40,320 nucleotides of DNA from a virus, in the IMG/VR virus record IMGVR_UViG_3300043774_000814, positions 1 to 40,320 of that record. One strand, written 5' to 3'. Below, piece after piece: positions 15,149 to 23,118 of the stretch (within the stretch, counting starts at the first letter, position 1; the number at the start of each line of letters is the position of its first letter). The translations under genes and the position numbers were made by a program. Under the pieces are notes generated by a model. The model saw only the letters and a list, made by a program, of their open reading frames with translations. It did no database searches and was not told where the DNA came from.

Positions 15149-17227
15149 ATGCCAGATGATCAGACCATAGTCGAAGGCGATGCCGGATTCCTCGGCATGG
15201 CCAGCCGCTTGAACCCGCTTCAGTTGCAAGCGGGCATGGTCCAGTATTGTGAAAACATGCGCCTCGACCGAGGCGTGGCGCAGACGCGCAAAGGCGCGAA
15301 GCGGGTGGCAGAAAACATCAATCCCTCGACGGATATTTTGCTGTTGGATTTTACGCTCGGGACAAACCGCTCGATTGCCACGCTGACCCAAGTCGGCGGG
15401 CTGGCAACAGCGACCTTTAGCGCACCGCATAACCTCTCGAATTTAAGCTGGGTCAATATCAGCGGTGCATCCGGCAGCGAATATAATGGGGATTTTCAAA
15501 TCTCTGTGACCTCGCCAACAGATTTTACCTATTCCGTAGTCTCTGGAGCGCCTAGCTCCGCAGGCGGCTCGCCTTTGGCCAACAACGGTCCTGTGGTGAA
15601 GACGACCTATGGCGGCGACATCATTCAGAGCGGCATCTACTCCTCGCCTCGTTTTGACAATGCACGGGAATACATTGTGCTGGCCGCGCCGTCGGAGGCT
15701 TATCTGTGGCGGCACGACGCGGCCACGGTAGAGTCGGTGGCCTACCCGCTTGGCGACACAATGGAGAACGGGGATGATGTCGAGATTGTGCAGGCTTTTG
15801 ATAAGCTCTACCTGCTACGCACCAGGCCGTCAGATATTTCGCACCGAGTGCAATCCATCTCCAACACCAGCGGCACTGCGCTGGTGACGATGGATGCCGC
15901 GCATGGCTACAAGACTGGCGAGGTGGTGCGGATCAGTGATTCGGAAACCCTCGGATTCAATGGCGATTGGGTAGTGACCAAAGTGAGCGCTACCGAGTTC
16001 AGCTACACGCTGCCGGTCTCGGTGACTGATCCTGCTGCCGCTGGAAGGATCTTTGCCCGCCGGGTCTTGTCTGCTCTGGTCTGGGACGGGGATTTGGATA
16101 ATAATTTTGTGCGTGTGGAGCAAGGGGCGCATCCGCTGGGAGTGACTTATTCCCGCCTGCCGAGCACCAGCATTGCGACCTACCACAACAACCAACTCGT
16201 CATCGCCCGAAACCGCGACGAAGTGCTGGTGAGCGATGTCTTCGACGCCGAGACCTACGACGCGGTGGCCAAGGCGTTTCGCGCCAACGCAGGCTCGAAT
16301 GACTACATCGTCGGACTGCACCCTTTCAGCGAATCGCAGATTCTCGTTTTTTGCCGCAAGAGCATCTGGCTGGCCACGGCGGTCATCGGTGCGGATGGCG
16401 TCTCGATTGATCCCTCGGCCTCCAGCCTGCAACTCCTGACAAATGAGATCGGTTGCAGCGCGAAGCGAACCATCACGACAGCGGGAACGGCGGTGCTTTT
16501 CTTGAGCGACCGTGGAGTTTACCGGCTCGATAGCCAGTTCGATCTCAAGTTGCGGGGGAACACCATGCCACTGAGCGATCCGATCAGCGACCTCGTGGCG
16601 ACCATCAATAACAACAGCGTCGAGACGAGCAATGCGGTGTATTTTGACAACCGCTATTTCCTGGCTGTGCCGACCGGGGGGAGTGCGATCCCGAATGCGG
16701 TCTTTGTTTTCAACATGCTGAACGCCCAGTGGGAGACGAAGGATGTTTTCCCATTCGGCGTGGATCGGTTGCTGGTGAGCGACTACGGCACGCAGCGCCG
16801 TCTCTTTGCCAGCTCGCGCTACGGCAGCCTCTACCTCATCGACGAAAACGAGGACGGCAATGACGATGGAGCTTTTGGCAGCAGCCAGACTCCTGTAGCG
16901 GCCTCGCTCCTGACCCGCCGCTATGGGTGGGGAAATCTCAACGCCAAGCGCCTGCTGCGCGTCAAAGCCAGCATGGTCCTGCCCGCTGGAAGCGCCTATT
17001 CGCTCGATGCAGTGACGACGGATTACGACAATGACTTTGAAATCGCCGCCCTCAGCAATGCGACGGGCAGCCAAGAGGACTACACCCTCAAAACGCCGCT
17101 GCGCTGTAAAGCCACGGCGCTTGACCTCCGCTACCGCACCACGGCTGGCCGCCCAATCCTTCGACAAATCACCGCCGAGGCCGCTCTCACTGGCCCTGCC
17201 AGCTCCGAAACCCGCACCCTTAACTAA
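15149..17227 (+). CDS. Tail nozzle / tubular protein (beta-propeller-like)
   Basis: 692 residues. The start, DAGFLGMASRLNPLQLQAGM and CENMRLDRGVAQTRKGAKRV, is the beginning of T7 gp12-like nozzle proteins. The middle holds beta repeats with SSTxG, VVTKVSATEFSYTLPV style Ig-like modules. From about 380 there are blades such as ILVFCRKSIWLATAVIG, LFLSDRGVYRL, FDNRYFLAVPTGG and GSLYLIDENEDG. The end binds the tail. The nozzle seals the short tail and opens at infection. It sits after a winged-helix-like gene and before a fibre, in the usual tail block. Confidence 0.8.
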   Translation: MPDDQTIVEGDAGFLGMASRLNPLQLQAGMVQYCENMRLDRGVAQTRKGAKRVAENINPSTDILLLDFTLGTNRSIATLTQVGGLATATFSAPHNLSNLSWVNISGASGSEYNGDFQISVTSPTDFTYSVVSGAPSSAGGSPLANNGPVVKTTYGGDIIQSGIYSSPRFDNAREYIVLAAPSEAYLWRHDAATVESVAYPLGDTMENGDDVEIVQAFDKLYLLRTRPSDISHRVQSISNTSGTALVTMDAAHGYKTGEVVRISDSETLGFNGDWVVTKVSATEFSYTLPVSVTDPAAAGRIFARRVLSALVWDGDLDNNFVRVEQGAHPLGVTYSRLPSTSIATYHNNQLVIARNRDEVLVSDVFDAETYDAVAKAFRANAGSNDYIVGLHPFSESQILVFCRKSIWLATAVIGADGVSIDPSASSLQLLTNEIGCSAKRTITTAGTAVLFLSDRGVYRLDSQFDLKLRGNTMPLSDPISDLVATINNNSVETSNAVYFDNRYFLAVPTGGSAIPNAVFVFNMLNAQWETKDVFPFGVDRLLVSDYGTQRRLFASSRYGSLYLIDENEDGNDDGAFGSSQTPVAASLLTRRYGWGNLNAKRLLRVKASMVLPAGSAYSLDAVTTDYDNDFEIAALSNATGSQEDYTLKTPLRCKATALDLRYRTTAGRPILRQITAEAALTGPASSETRTLN

Positions 17228-17229
17228 TC

Positions 17230-18663
17230 ATGGCAACACTTACCCCAGGCTATACTTTTACATCCGGCGAAGTCGTGACCCCGGCCAAGCTCAACAGCGC
17301 GGCGTCTCCGACACTCGCTCCCGCAACCATCACAAACTCCGACATCTCGCCGACTGCGGCGATAGCAGACACAAAACTCGCCACTATTTCTACGCCCGGC
17401 AAAATCTCTGGCGCGGCCATCAGTGGGGACATCGCTACCGGCAATGTCACTGCCACTGGCAATGTCACGGCGACCGGCAATGTCACGGCGACCGGCAATG
17501 TCACGGCGGCCAAAGTGGTGGGGAGATTGGCGGATGGGACGCTGAATGTTGTTTCGTCGGTAGTGACTATGACCTCGGCAAATCCTGGCGTCGTCACATG
17601 GACCGGGCACACTCTGCAAAATGGCGACATCGTAGAGCTATCGACCACAGGCGCTTTGCCCACAGCCATTACACCCAGCGCGGAATACTATGTGGTCAAT
17701 GTCGCCGCGAACACATTTCAAATTTCCGCGACCTCTGGGGGCACGGCTATCAACACCACCGCAGGCACTCAATCCGGCACGCACACAGCCCGCTTTGGCC
17801 GTGGAGCCATGCAAAATGGCTTTGTCACAACCAACAAAATCGCCGATGGCTCGATCACGGCTTCCAAGCTGGCCGGGAATGTGGACCAGTTGGCAACAGC
17901 CTGGGTGCTTTTCGATGGAGATATAACCGACTCTGCTGTGGCCGGTGCTGTCTTCACCCGCCTCACAGACACTAAAATCCAAGTAACCCGCTCGACTGGC
18001 CATGGCCTGTCGAATGGCAACTGGATTACATTTAATGCGTTGACAGGATTCTACGCTTTCTTGAACGGAACTTGGGAAGTGCAGAACGCTACCGCGACGA
18101 CTTTTGAGTTTAATTTAGTGGGAACTACGACCCCTTCCGCAGCAGTCTCATTTACCACGGCCAACCCCGCTGTCGTAACTTGGACGGGCCATGCTTTGGC
18201 AGTTGGGCAGACGGTGACTTTTTCCACCGCAGGCACACTGCCAGCCCCAATCACGGCTGGCACAACTTATTTTGTAAAAACGGTCTCGGGCTCGACTTTT
18301 ACTATTTCTTTGACCAACGGGGGTCCGGCTATTGCCACAACCGGAGCACCGGCTATGGCGCAAATCGCCACGCTCACTGGAGTGATGACCTCGCAGATTT
18401 TCAGCCCTGTCGCAATCAAGCGCAAATACAACATCAGTAAGATTGCCCGAACAGCAGCAGGGAAATACCGAGTGTTTTTTGAAACTAAGCCGCTCACTGC
18501 CGATTACATCTCGCTTGGCTCGGCAGCCTCGACAACCGGAGCAGCAGTCGGGCTTGTCGGCGCAACCGCTCAGACTCTGGACTATGCCGAGATTGTCACA
18601 ACAAATTACGCTGGGACCAACGCAAACTACGACGGCATCCGCTTCGTCGTTTTCGGGGGCTAA
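17230..18663 (+). CDS. Tail-appendage protein with Ig-like and short hexapeptide repeats
   Basis: 477 residues. The N-terminus, LTPGYTFTSGEVVTPAKLNS then PTAAIADTKLATISTPGK, is a common fibre anchor. Residues about 70-93 hold four copies of TGNVTA. Two long modules with (A/S)xVxxTxANPxVVTWTGHxL, near residues 115 and 300, repeat about 80-residue folds; the second resembles the first nearly throughout. The C-part ends in a small beta domain. It is likely a tail or head fibre. It starts two bases after the nozzle stop (TAATCATGG, as at 10542). Confidence 0.72.
   Translation: MATLTPGYTFTSGEVVTPAKLNSAASPTLAPATITNSDISPTAAIADTKLATISTPGKISGAAISGDIATGNVTATGNVTATGNVTATGNVTAAKVVGRLADGTLNVVSSVVTMTSANPGVVTWTGHTLQNGDIVELSTTGALPTAITPSAEYYVVNVAANTFQISATSGGTAINTTAGTQSGTHTARFGRGAMQNGFVTTNKIADGSITASKLAGNVDQLATAWVLFDGDITDSAVAGAVFTRLTDTKIQVTRSTGHGLSNGNWITFNALTGFYAFLNGTWEVQNATATTFEFNLVGTTTPSAAVSFTTANPAVVTWTGHALAVGQTVTFSTAGTLPAPITAGTTYFVKTVSGSTFTISLTNGGPAIATTGAPAMAQIATLTGVMTSQIFSPVAIKRKYNISKIARTAAGKYRVFFETKPLTADYISLGSAASTTGAAVGLVGATAQTLDYAEIVTTNYAGTNANYDGIRFVVFGG
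17437..17508 (+). repeat. 18-bp coding tandem repeat (TGNVTA x4)
   Basis: Four units of ACCGGCAATGTCACGGCG (the first two slightly changed) encode TGNVTA four times. The unit is a multiple of three, so copy-number change would lengthen or shorten the shaft without a frameshift, a common way fibres vary. Confidence 0.85.
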
Positions 18664-18667
18664 TGCA

Positions 18668-19030
18668 ATGCTCCCCTGGGAAAGAGCCCGAAACTGGCAT
18701 GACAACCACACCACCGAACCCTTCGAGTCCGTCCTCGCCTGGCACATGGCCAACGGCCTTGTCTTCAACACCCCGCAAGTCTTCCTCCTCGCCCACGAAG
18801 TCCACTACTCCCCAGATACCAACACCATGACCTACGACCTCCCCCCCAACGCCTGGTTTGTCGAGCTGGCCGCCTCGGTCGGCCACGCGAATCCAGTCCG
18901 CGAATTTCTCCGCGTCGCCACGCACCCCCAAGAGTGGGCCATCTGGCACCGCCGCAACTCGTTCCAACCCCACGCCTACTCATGGGCCAAGCTCGCCCGC
19001 CGCGTCGGCCTTGAAAGGAGGGTTTCGTAA
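18668..19030 (+). CDS. Hypothetical small virion-region protein
   Basis: Not recognised. 120 residues, starting MLPWERARNWHDNHTTEPFE. It is rich in Trp, His and Arg (WERARNWH, AIWHRRNSFQPHAYSWAKLA) and seems soluble and helical. This type of WERxRxWHDxHT start is seen in small proteins next to tail genes, but no function is assigned. Two ATGs at 18663 and 18668 are close; only the second is in the open frame. It ends with the Shine-Dalgarno AGGAGG for the next gene. Confidence 0.62.
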   Translation: MLPWERARNWHDNHTTEPFESVLAWHMANGLVFNTPQVFLLAHEVHYSPDTNTMTYDLPPNAWFVELAASVGHANPVREFLRVATHPQEWAIWHRRNSFQPHAYSWAKLARRVGLERRVS

Positions 19031-20316
19031 TGGGAGGTTCCTCAGCATCTAAACCCAAGGAACAAAAAGCGCCGCCACAAGCGCAGCCTATCGACTACGG
19101 CGCTTTGATGGCGCAATCGCGTGGAGCCGCTAAAGTAGACTACCGCGACCAGCTCAACGCGCAGATCGAAGCCTATCCAAAGCTGGAGCGCCTTCAACTC
19201 GGCACGATTTCCAATCTTTCCGCCAACCTTTCTGGCGAAGGCGGCACCCTCTACGAAAATAAGTGGGTGCCCGGTGAAACCACCGGCAAAGGCAAGAACA
19301 AGAAAACTACCGAAGGCCGCTGGGAAAAAGTCGCTGTAGGAGAGGCTACGCCAAACCTATACACAAAACGAGCCACCGACCAGCTCATCGCCGCCGAAGA
19401 GCAAGCCACCCAACTCGGCCGCATCGGCGACTACACCGAGCAGCTCGGCTACGCCGCCGCCCGCGACCTTGAAGGAACGGACATCGAGCGCGAGCTCCAA
19501 CGCCAAGCCACCAGCGAACTCGCCCTCGGCCGCAGCCTGAGCCCCGAGCAGGAGCGCCAAGCCACCCAGCAAGCCCGTGCCGGGATGGCTGCCCGTGGCC
19601 TTGGAGTTGGCACCGGAGCCCTCGCCGCAGAAGTCCTCAACCGCGACGCCTATGCCTCCCAACGCGAGGCAGACCGCCGCAACTTCGCTGGTTCCACCAA
19701 TCAAATGCTCGTCGGCAACCGCCAAAACCGCATCGGCCAAGTCGGCACCATCCTCGGACAGTCTGCCAACACCAGGATGAACCAAGCGAACCTCCGCAGC
19801 AGCCTCGCCGGGGCCAACATCACCATCGACCCCTACGCCCGCGCCATGAACCCAGCCCTCGGCATGGGAGCCAGCACCCTCGGCAACTCCGGCCAGATGA
19901 TCGGCAACACCTACTCAAACGCCACGCAGATGGCCGGAAATGTCGCAGGCGTCAACGCCTCCATGCTCGATTCCCGTTGGAACACCGTGCAAAACAACAA
20001 CGCCTCTCTGCAAAGCGCCTACATGGGAGCCAGAGCCAGCGACAACGCTGCGAATATGGGCCTCCATGGATCAGCCATGGGAGCCAGCGCCGTCATAGGT
20101 GCCGCCGCTGCCGCCTGCTGGGTAGCCCGCGCCGCCTTCGGCACGGCCACTACTCGTTGGGTGGAATACCGCCGCGCCATGCTACGCCATGCCAGCGACC
20201 GCACGATCCGCCTCTACTGCCAGCACGGCCAATCCATCGCCGCCGCCATCACCACGCCACTCCGCCGCCTCATCGCCCGCCTCACGCTCCGCACCCTTCA
20301 ATGGTCCTGGAACTAA
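19030..20316 (+). CDS. Internal virion (ejection) protein with a C-terminal CWVAR module
   Basis: 428 residues. The body (about 1-360) is a Gln/Asn/Ala-rich helical protein with MAQSRGAAKVDYRDQLNAQI, TAEEQATQLGRIGDYTEQLG and Gly/Met/Ala-rich repeats (MGASTLGNSGQMIGNTYSNA), as in the inner-core proteins of T7-like phages. The last about 66 residues are a separate module: CWVARAAFGTATTRWVEYRR, then HASDRTIRLYCQHG and a basic helical tail. This CxxAR..(Y/F)G..W..(F/Y)R pattern resembles a C-terminal module widespread on otherwise unrelated phage and bacterial proteins. It starts after AAGGAGG. It lies directly before YcaO and overlaps it by 16 bases. Confidence 0.75.
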   Translation: MGGSSASKPKEQKAPPQAQPIDYGALMAQSRGAAKVDYRDQLNAQIEAYPKLERLQLGTISNLSANLSGEGGTLYENKWVPGETTGKGKNKKTTEGRWEKVAVGEATPNLYTKRATDQLIAAEEQATQLGRIGDYTEQLGYAAARDLEGTDIERELQRQATSELALGRSLSPEQERQATQQARAGMAARGLGVGTGALAAEVLNRDAYASQREADRRNFAGSTNQMLVGNRQNRIGQVGTILGQSANTRMNQANLRSSLAGANITIDPYARAMNPALGMGASTLGNSGQMIGNTYSNATQMAGNVAGVNASMLDSRWNTVQNNNASLQSAYMGARASDNAANMGLHGSAMGASAVIGAAAAACWVARAAFGTATTRWVEYRRAMLRHASDRTIRLYCQHGQSIAAAITTPLRRLIARLTLRTLQWSWN

Positions 20317-21476
20317 CAGCGAAAATCCGACTCGAAGGAGCCCACCGCGCCTGCACTCCAGAGCAGACGCTGGAGCGCATGCGGCCGCATTTTCACGCCG
20401 CAGGCATTACCCGCCTTGCCGAGATCACCGGGCTCGACCGCATCGGTATCTGTGTCGCCCAGTGCATTCGGCCAGATGCCATCGTGCTGGCCGTGGATTC
20501 TGGCAAAGGAGCCACCCCCGCCGCAGCAAAATGCTCGGCTATGATGGAAGGCTTCGAGCGCCATGTCGGCGAGACCAGCCGCCCTCGGCACATCCTCGCC
20601 ACCGCAGCGCAGCTCACCGACAAAGCCGAGACACGCCTGCCGCTTTCCAAGGGAGCTGTCTTTCACCCCCACGCCCTCATGCCATGGACCGAGGTGCGCG
20701 GCCTACAGAGTGGATCCGCCCGCATGGTGCCCACCGACACCGTGCGCCTCCTCGCCCGTCCAGACCCCGCTCCGCTTACCAGCCTGCCATTTGCCTACAC
20801 AAGCAACGGCCTTTCCTCTGGCAACACCTACGCCGAAGCCGTCGCCGGTGGGCTCTACGAGTGCATCGAACGCGACGCCACGGCCATCGCCCAGCACAGG
20901 CTGCAAGATTTCCCCCGCGTCGATCTCGATACCATCACCGACCCCACCGTAGCCCGCCTCGTCCGCACACTGCGCGATGCCGACATCACTCCCGTGCTCC
21001 TCGATGTCACCAGCGACATCGGCCTGCCCACCTACATAGCCTACCTCATCGACTGCGAGAGCGGCTGCGGAGTCAATAAAGGCTACGCCGCCCACCTTGA
21101 TCCAGCAGTAGCCCAAGCCCGGGCTCTCACCGAGACCATCCAAGCCCGCGCCGTATGGATCGCTGGGAGCCGCGACGACTTCCTCCACGCCCGCTACGAG
21201 AAGGTCAAAGCCACCGACTCATCTGCAATCCTTGCCCGCCTCTACAAGCACACCACCACCAGCGCAAACGCCCATCCCGACCGATCCGGCGACACCTTTG
21301 AGGCAGACATAGACACCCTCCTTGATCTCCTCGATGCTGCCGGTATCCCCGAGCCACTCGTCTATGAGTTCACCCACGACTACCCATGCAGCGTCGTGCG
21401 AATCATAACCCCTACGCTGGAAGGCTACACCTTCGACTACTCGCAACCAGGCCACCGCGCCAGGAGGGCTAAATGA
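20301..21476 (+). CDS. ycaO: YcaO-family ATP-dependent peptide-backbone modifying enzyme
   Basis: 391 residues, a complete YcaO domain. It activates a backbone amide with ATP; with TfuA partners, the known outcome is thioamide formation, while with E1-like or ocin-ThiF partners it is azoline formation. Here it shows: EGAHRACTPEQTLERMRPHF opening; GKGATPAAAKCSAMMEGFER at 68-87 with the S-x-x-x-E-x-x-E-R ATP/Mg site; YECIERDA at 186-193; NKGYAAHLDP (259-268), ALTETIQAR at 275-283 and GSRDD at 289-293; C-terminal SVVRIITPTLEG (364-375). The C-terminus lacks the PxPxP tail of azoline-forming members, consistent with a TfuA-linked one. The start at 20301 overlaps the previous stop, has no clear Shine-Dalgarno, and needs translational coupling. 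Confidence 0.93.
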   Translation: MVLELTAKIRLEGAHRACTPEQTLERMRPHFHAAGITRLAEITGLDRIGICVAQCIRPDAIVLAVDSGKGATPAAAKCSAMMEGFERHVGETSRPRHILATAAQLTDKAETRLPLSKGAVFHPHALMPWTEVRGLQSGSARMVPTDTVRLLARPDPAPLTSLPFAYTSNGLSSGNTYAEAVAGGLYECIERDATAIAQHRLQDFPRVDLDTITDPTVARLVRTLRDADITPVLLDVTSDIGLPTYIAYLIDCESGCGVNKGYAAHLDPAVAQARALTETIQARAVWIAGSRDDFLHARYEKVKATDSSAILARLYKHTTTSANAHPDRSGDTFEADIDTLLDLLDAAGIPEPLVYEFTHDYPCSVVRIITPTLEGYTFDYSQPGHRARRAK

Positions 21477-22489
21477 AAATCTTCCTCGGCCCCACACGCC
21501 CCGCAAATATCCCCACCGATGCCGACCTCCGCCCACCGGCGCAGCAAGGCGACATCGCCGCCGCCGCTCTCGAAGGTCCAGATACCATCCTCCTCATCGA
21601 CGGCCTCTTTCACCAAAGCCTCGCCCCATGGCATAAGGAAATCCTCTTCGCCATCGAGCAGGGATGCCGCGTCATCGGAGCAGGCAGCCTCGGTGCACTC
21701 CGCGCCGTCGAGTGCGCCCGCTATGGAGCCGAGCCCGTCGGCATCATAGCTGGGTGGTATGCCGACGAATCCTGCACCGACGATGCCGATGTAGCCCTCG
21801 CCCACGGCCATACCGAAGACGGCTACCGCGCCCTCTCCATTCCAATCGTCAACCTCCGCGCCACCGCCGAGTGCCTCGTCGCCGACGGCCTCCTGCCCGC
21901 AGCCGACCTCGCAGGCATCCTCTCCACAGCCCGCAGCATATACTATGTCGAGCGCAGTTGGCCTCGCCTACGCCAAGCCCTCGGCCCCGTAGCAGACCTC
22001 CTCCGAGAGAACTACCGCGACCAGAAAGCCCTCGACGCCGAGGAAGCCATCCGCCACGCCCAGCATGTCGCCGCTCCCATCCAGCGCGACACTCCCCTCA
22101 ACACGCACAGCGCCTATTTCCTTGCCCTCCTCGCCAACGACCTGCCGATTGGCAACGGTCAACGCCAGCACCACCTCACCAGCGAAGCCGACCGCACCCT
22201 CGCCACCGACCTCCACCTCGTCTCCGAGTTGGCGCAACTCCTCGGCATCGTCACCACGCCCGAAGACATCTTCGCCGCCAGCACCCGCATGTGGCAGCGC
22301 CTCGGCATCACCGACCCCACCGCCGCGCAAGCCTGGCTCACCGACCACGCCTGGACCGACCAGCAATGGTTCGCCCACGCCCAGCGCGAAGCCCTCCGCC
22401 AAGCCGCCCGCGATTGGCACGCCGCCACCGGAGCCTGCTTCGATACCGTTCCTCTCACCCTCGCCCACAAACTCCTCAACCCCACCTAA
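21473..22489 (+). CDS. tfuA: TfuA-like protein, partner of YcaO
   Basis: 338 residues. The TfuA core occupies about 1-120: IFLGPTRP (4-10), PPAQQGD (21-27), LIDGLF (41-46), WHKEIL (53-58), GAGSLGALRAVE (69-80) and DDADVALAH (103-111), where the usual GAASMGALRAAE is seen in others. TfuA works beside YcaO in thioamidation and has been linked to release of sulfide from a sulfur carrier or activation of YcaO. The C-part (about 130-338) is helical and larger than the minimal core, with a repeated ARQ...AW pattern. It starts by ATGA overlap with ycaO after a strong AGGAGGG, so the two are translationally coupled. Confidence 0.92.
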   Translation: MKIFLGPTRPANIPTDADLRPPAQQGDIAAAALEGPDTILLIDGLFHQSLAPWHKEILFAIEQGCRVIGAGSLGALRAVECARYGAEPVGIIAGWYADESCTDDADVALAHGHTEDGYRALSIPIVNLRATAECLVADGLLPAADLAGILSTARSIYYVERSWPRLRQALGPVADLLRENYRDQKALDAEEAIRHAQHVAAPIQRDTPLNTHSAYFLALLANDLPIGNGQRQHHLTSEADRTLATDLHLVSELAQLLGIVTTPEDIFAASTRMWQRLGITDPTAAQAWLTDHAWTDQQWFAHAQREALRQAARDWHAATGACFDTVPLTLAHKLLNPT

Positions 22490-22495
22490 TCCCCC

Positions 22496-23104
22496 ATGCA
22501 ATACGCCCCCGCCGTCACCGACCGCTCCGCCGAGATTTACGCCCAAGGAGCCAACAACGCCGCCAACCTCCGCGCCCAAGGAGTCGCAAACATGCAGAAC
22601 TCCCTCACCTCTTCGTTCAACACCGTCATGGGCATGGTGAATAAGCGCGTCGAGAAGAACCAGGCAGACAACTCCAAGATGCAGCAATCCATGGCATCGG
22701 GCCAAGCTATGATGAGCCTCTCCGACAACTATGGAGAGCAAGGCGAAAAATTCAAAACCTCCCTCGCTAAAGCCCTCGAAGACACCAAAGGCAACCCCGA
22801 CAAAATGTCCGGCGCAGTCATGGCCCACGCCGCCGAGTTTGAAAACATGCAGAAGCAGCAGTTGGCAAGAGAGCAATACACTGCCCTCGGCAATGCCTAC
22901 ACCCAAAAGGCCGCCGCCACGGCCGCCGCTAAAGCAGCGCTGCCCGACAAGATGAACGCCGAGACGATCCGCTCATACGCTGCCGATGCGGCGGCTCAAG
23001 GCGCGACGCAAGATCAGATCAAGGAAGGTCTTCTAAGAGGCTACGGTCAATGGGCCGTCGATGCTGTGTTTCCACAGGCTAAACAAGGATTTTGGGGGCC
23101 TTAG
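22496..23104 (+). CDS. Internal virion or ejection-associated small protein
   Basis: 202 residues, helical and Ala/Gln/Met/Lys-rich: MQYAPAVTDRSAEIYAQGAN, a middle with VMGMVNKRVEKNQADNSK and KALEDTKGNPDKMSGAVMAH, and an Ala-rich coil (QKAAATAAAKAALPDKMNAE). The composition is like that of the 19030 body and of phage injection proteins. It starts six bases after tfuA with no Shine-Dalgarno (AATCCCCC leader). It ends with an amphipathic KEGLLRGYGQWAVDAVFPQ. Confidence 0.65.
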   Translation: MQYAPAVTDRSAEIYAQGANNAANLRAQGVANMQNSLTSSFNTVMGMVNKRVEKNQADNSKMQQSMASGQAMMSLSDNYGEQGEKFKTSLAKALEDTKGNPDKMSGAVMAHAAEFENMQKQQLAREQYTALGNAYTQKAAATAAAKAALPDKMNAETIRSYAADAAAQGATQDQIKEGLLRGYGQWAVDAVFPQAKQGFWGP

Positions 23105-23118
23105 TATAATAGCATTCC

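Noticed and set aside
19977-21476. A longer YcaO protein starting at 19977
   Set aside because: The first 108 codons lie in another frame of the upstream gene and are Arg/His/Pro-rich without homology-like pattern. The YcaO domain begins normally at the ATG at 20301.
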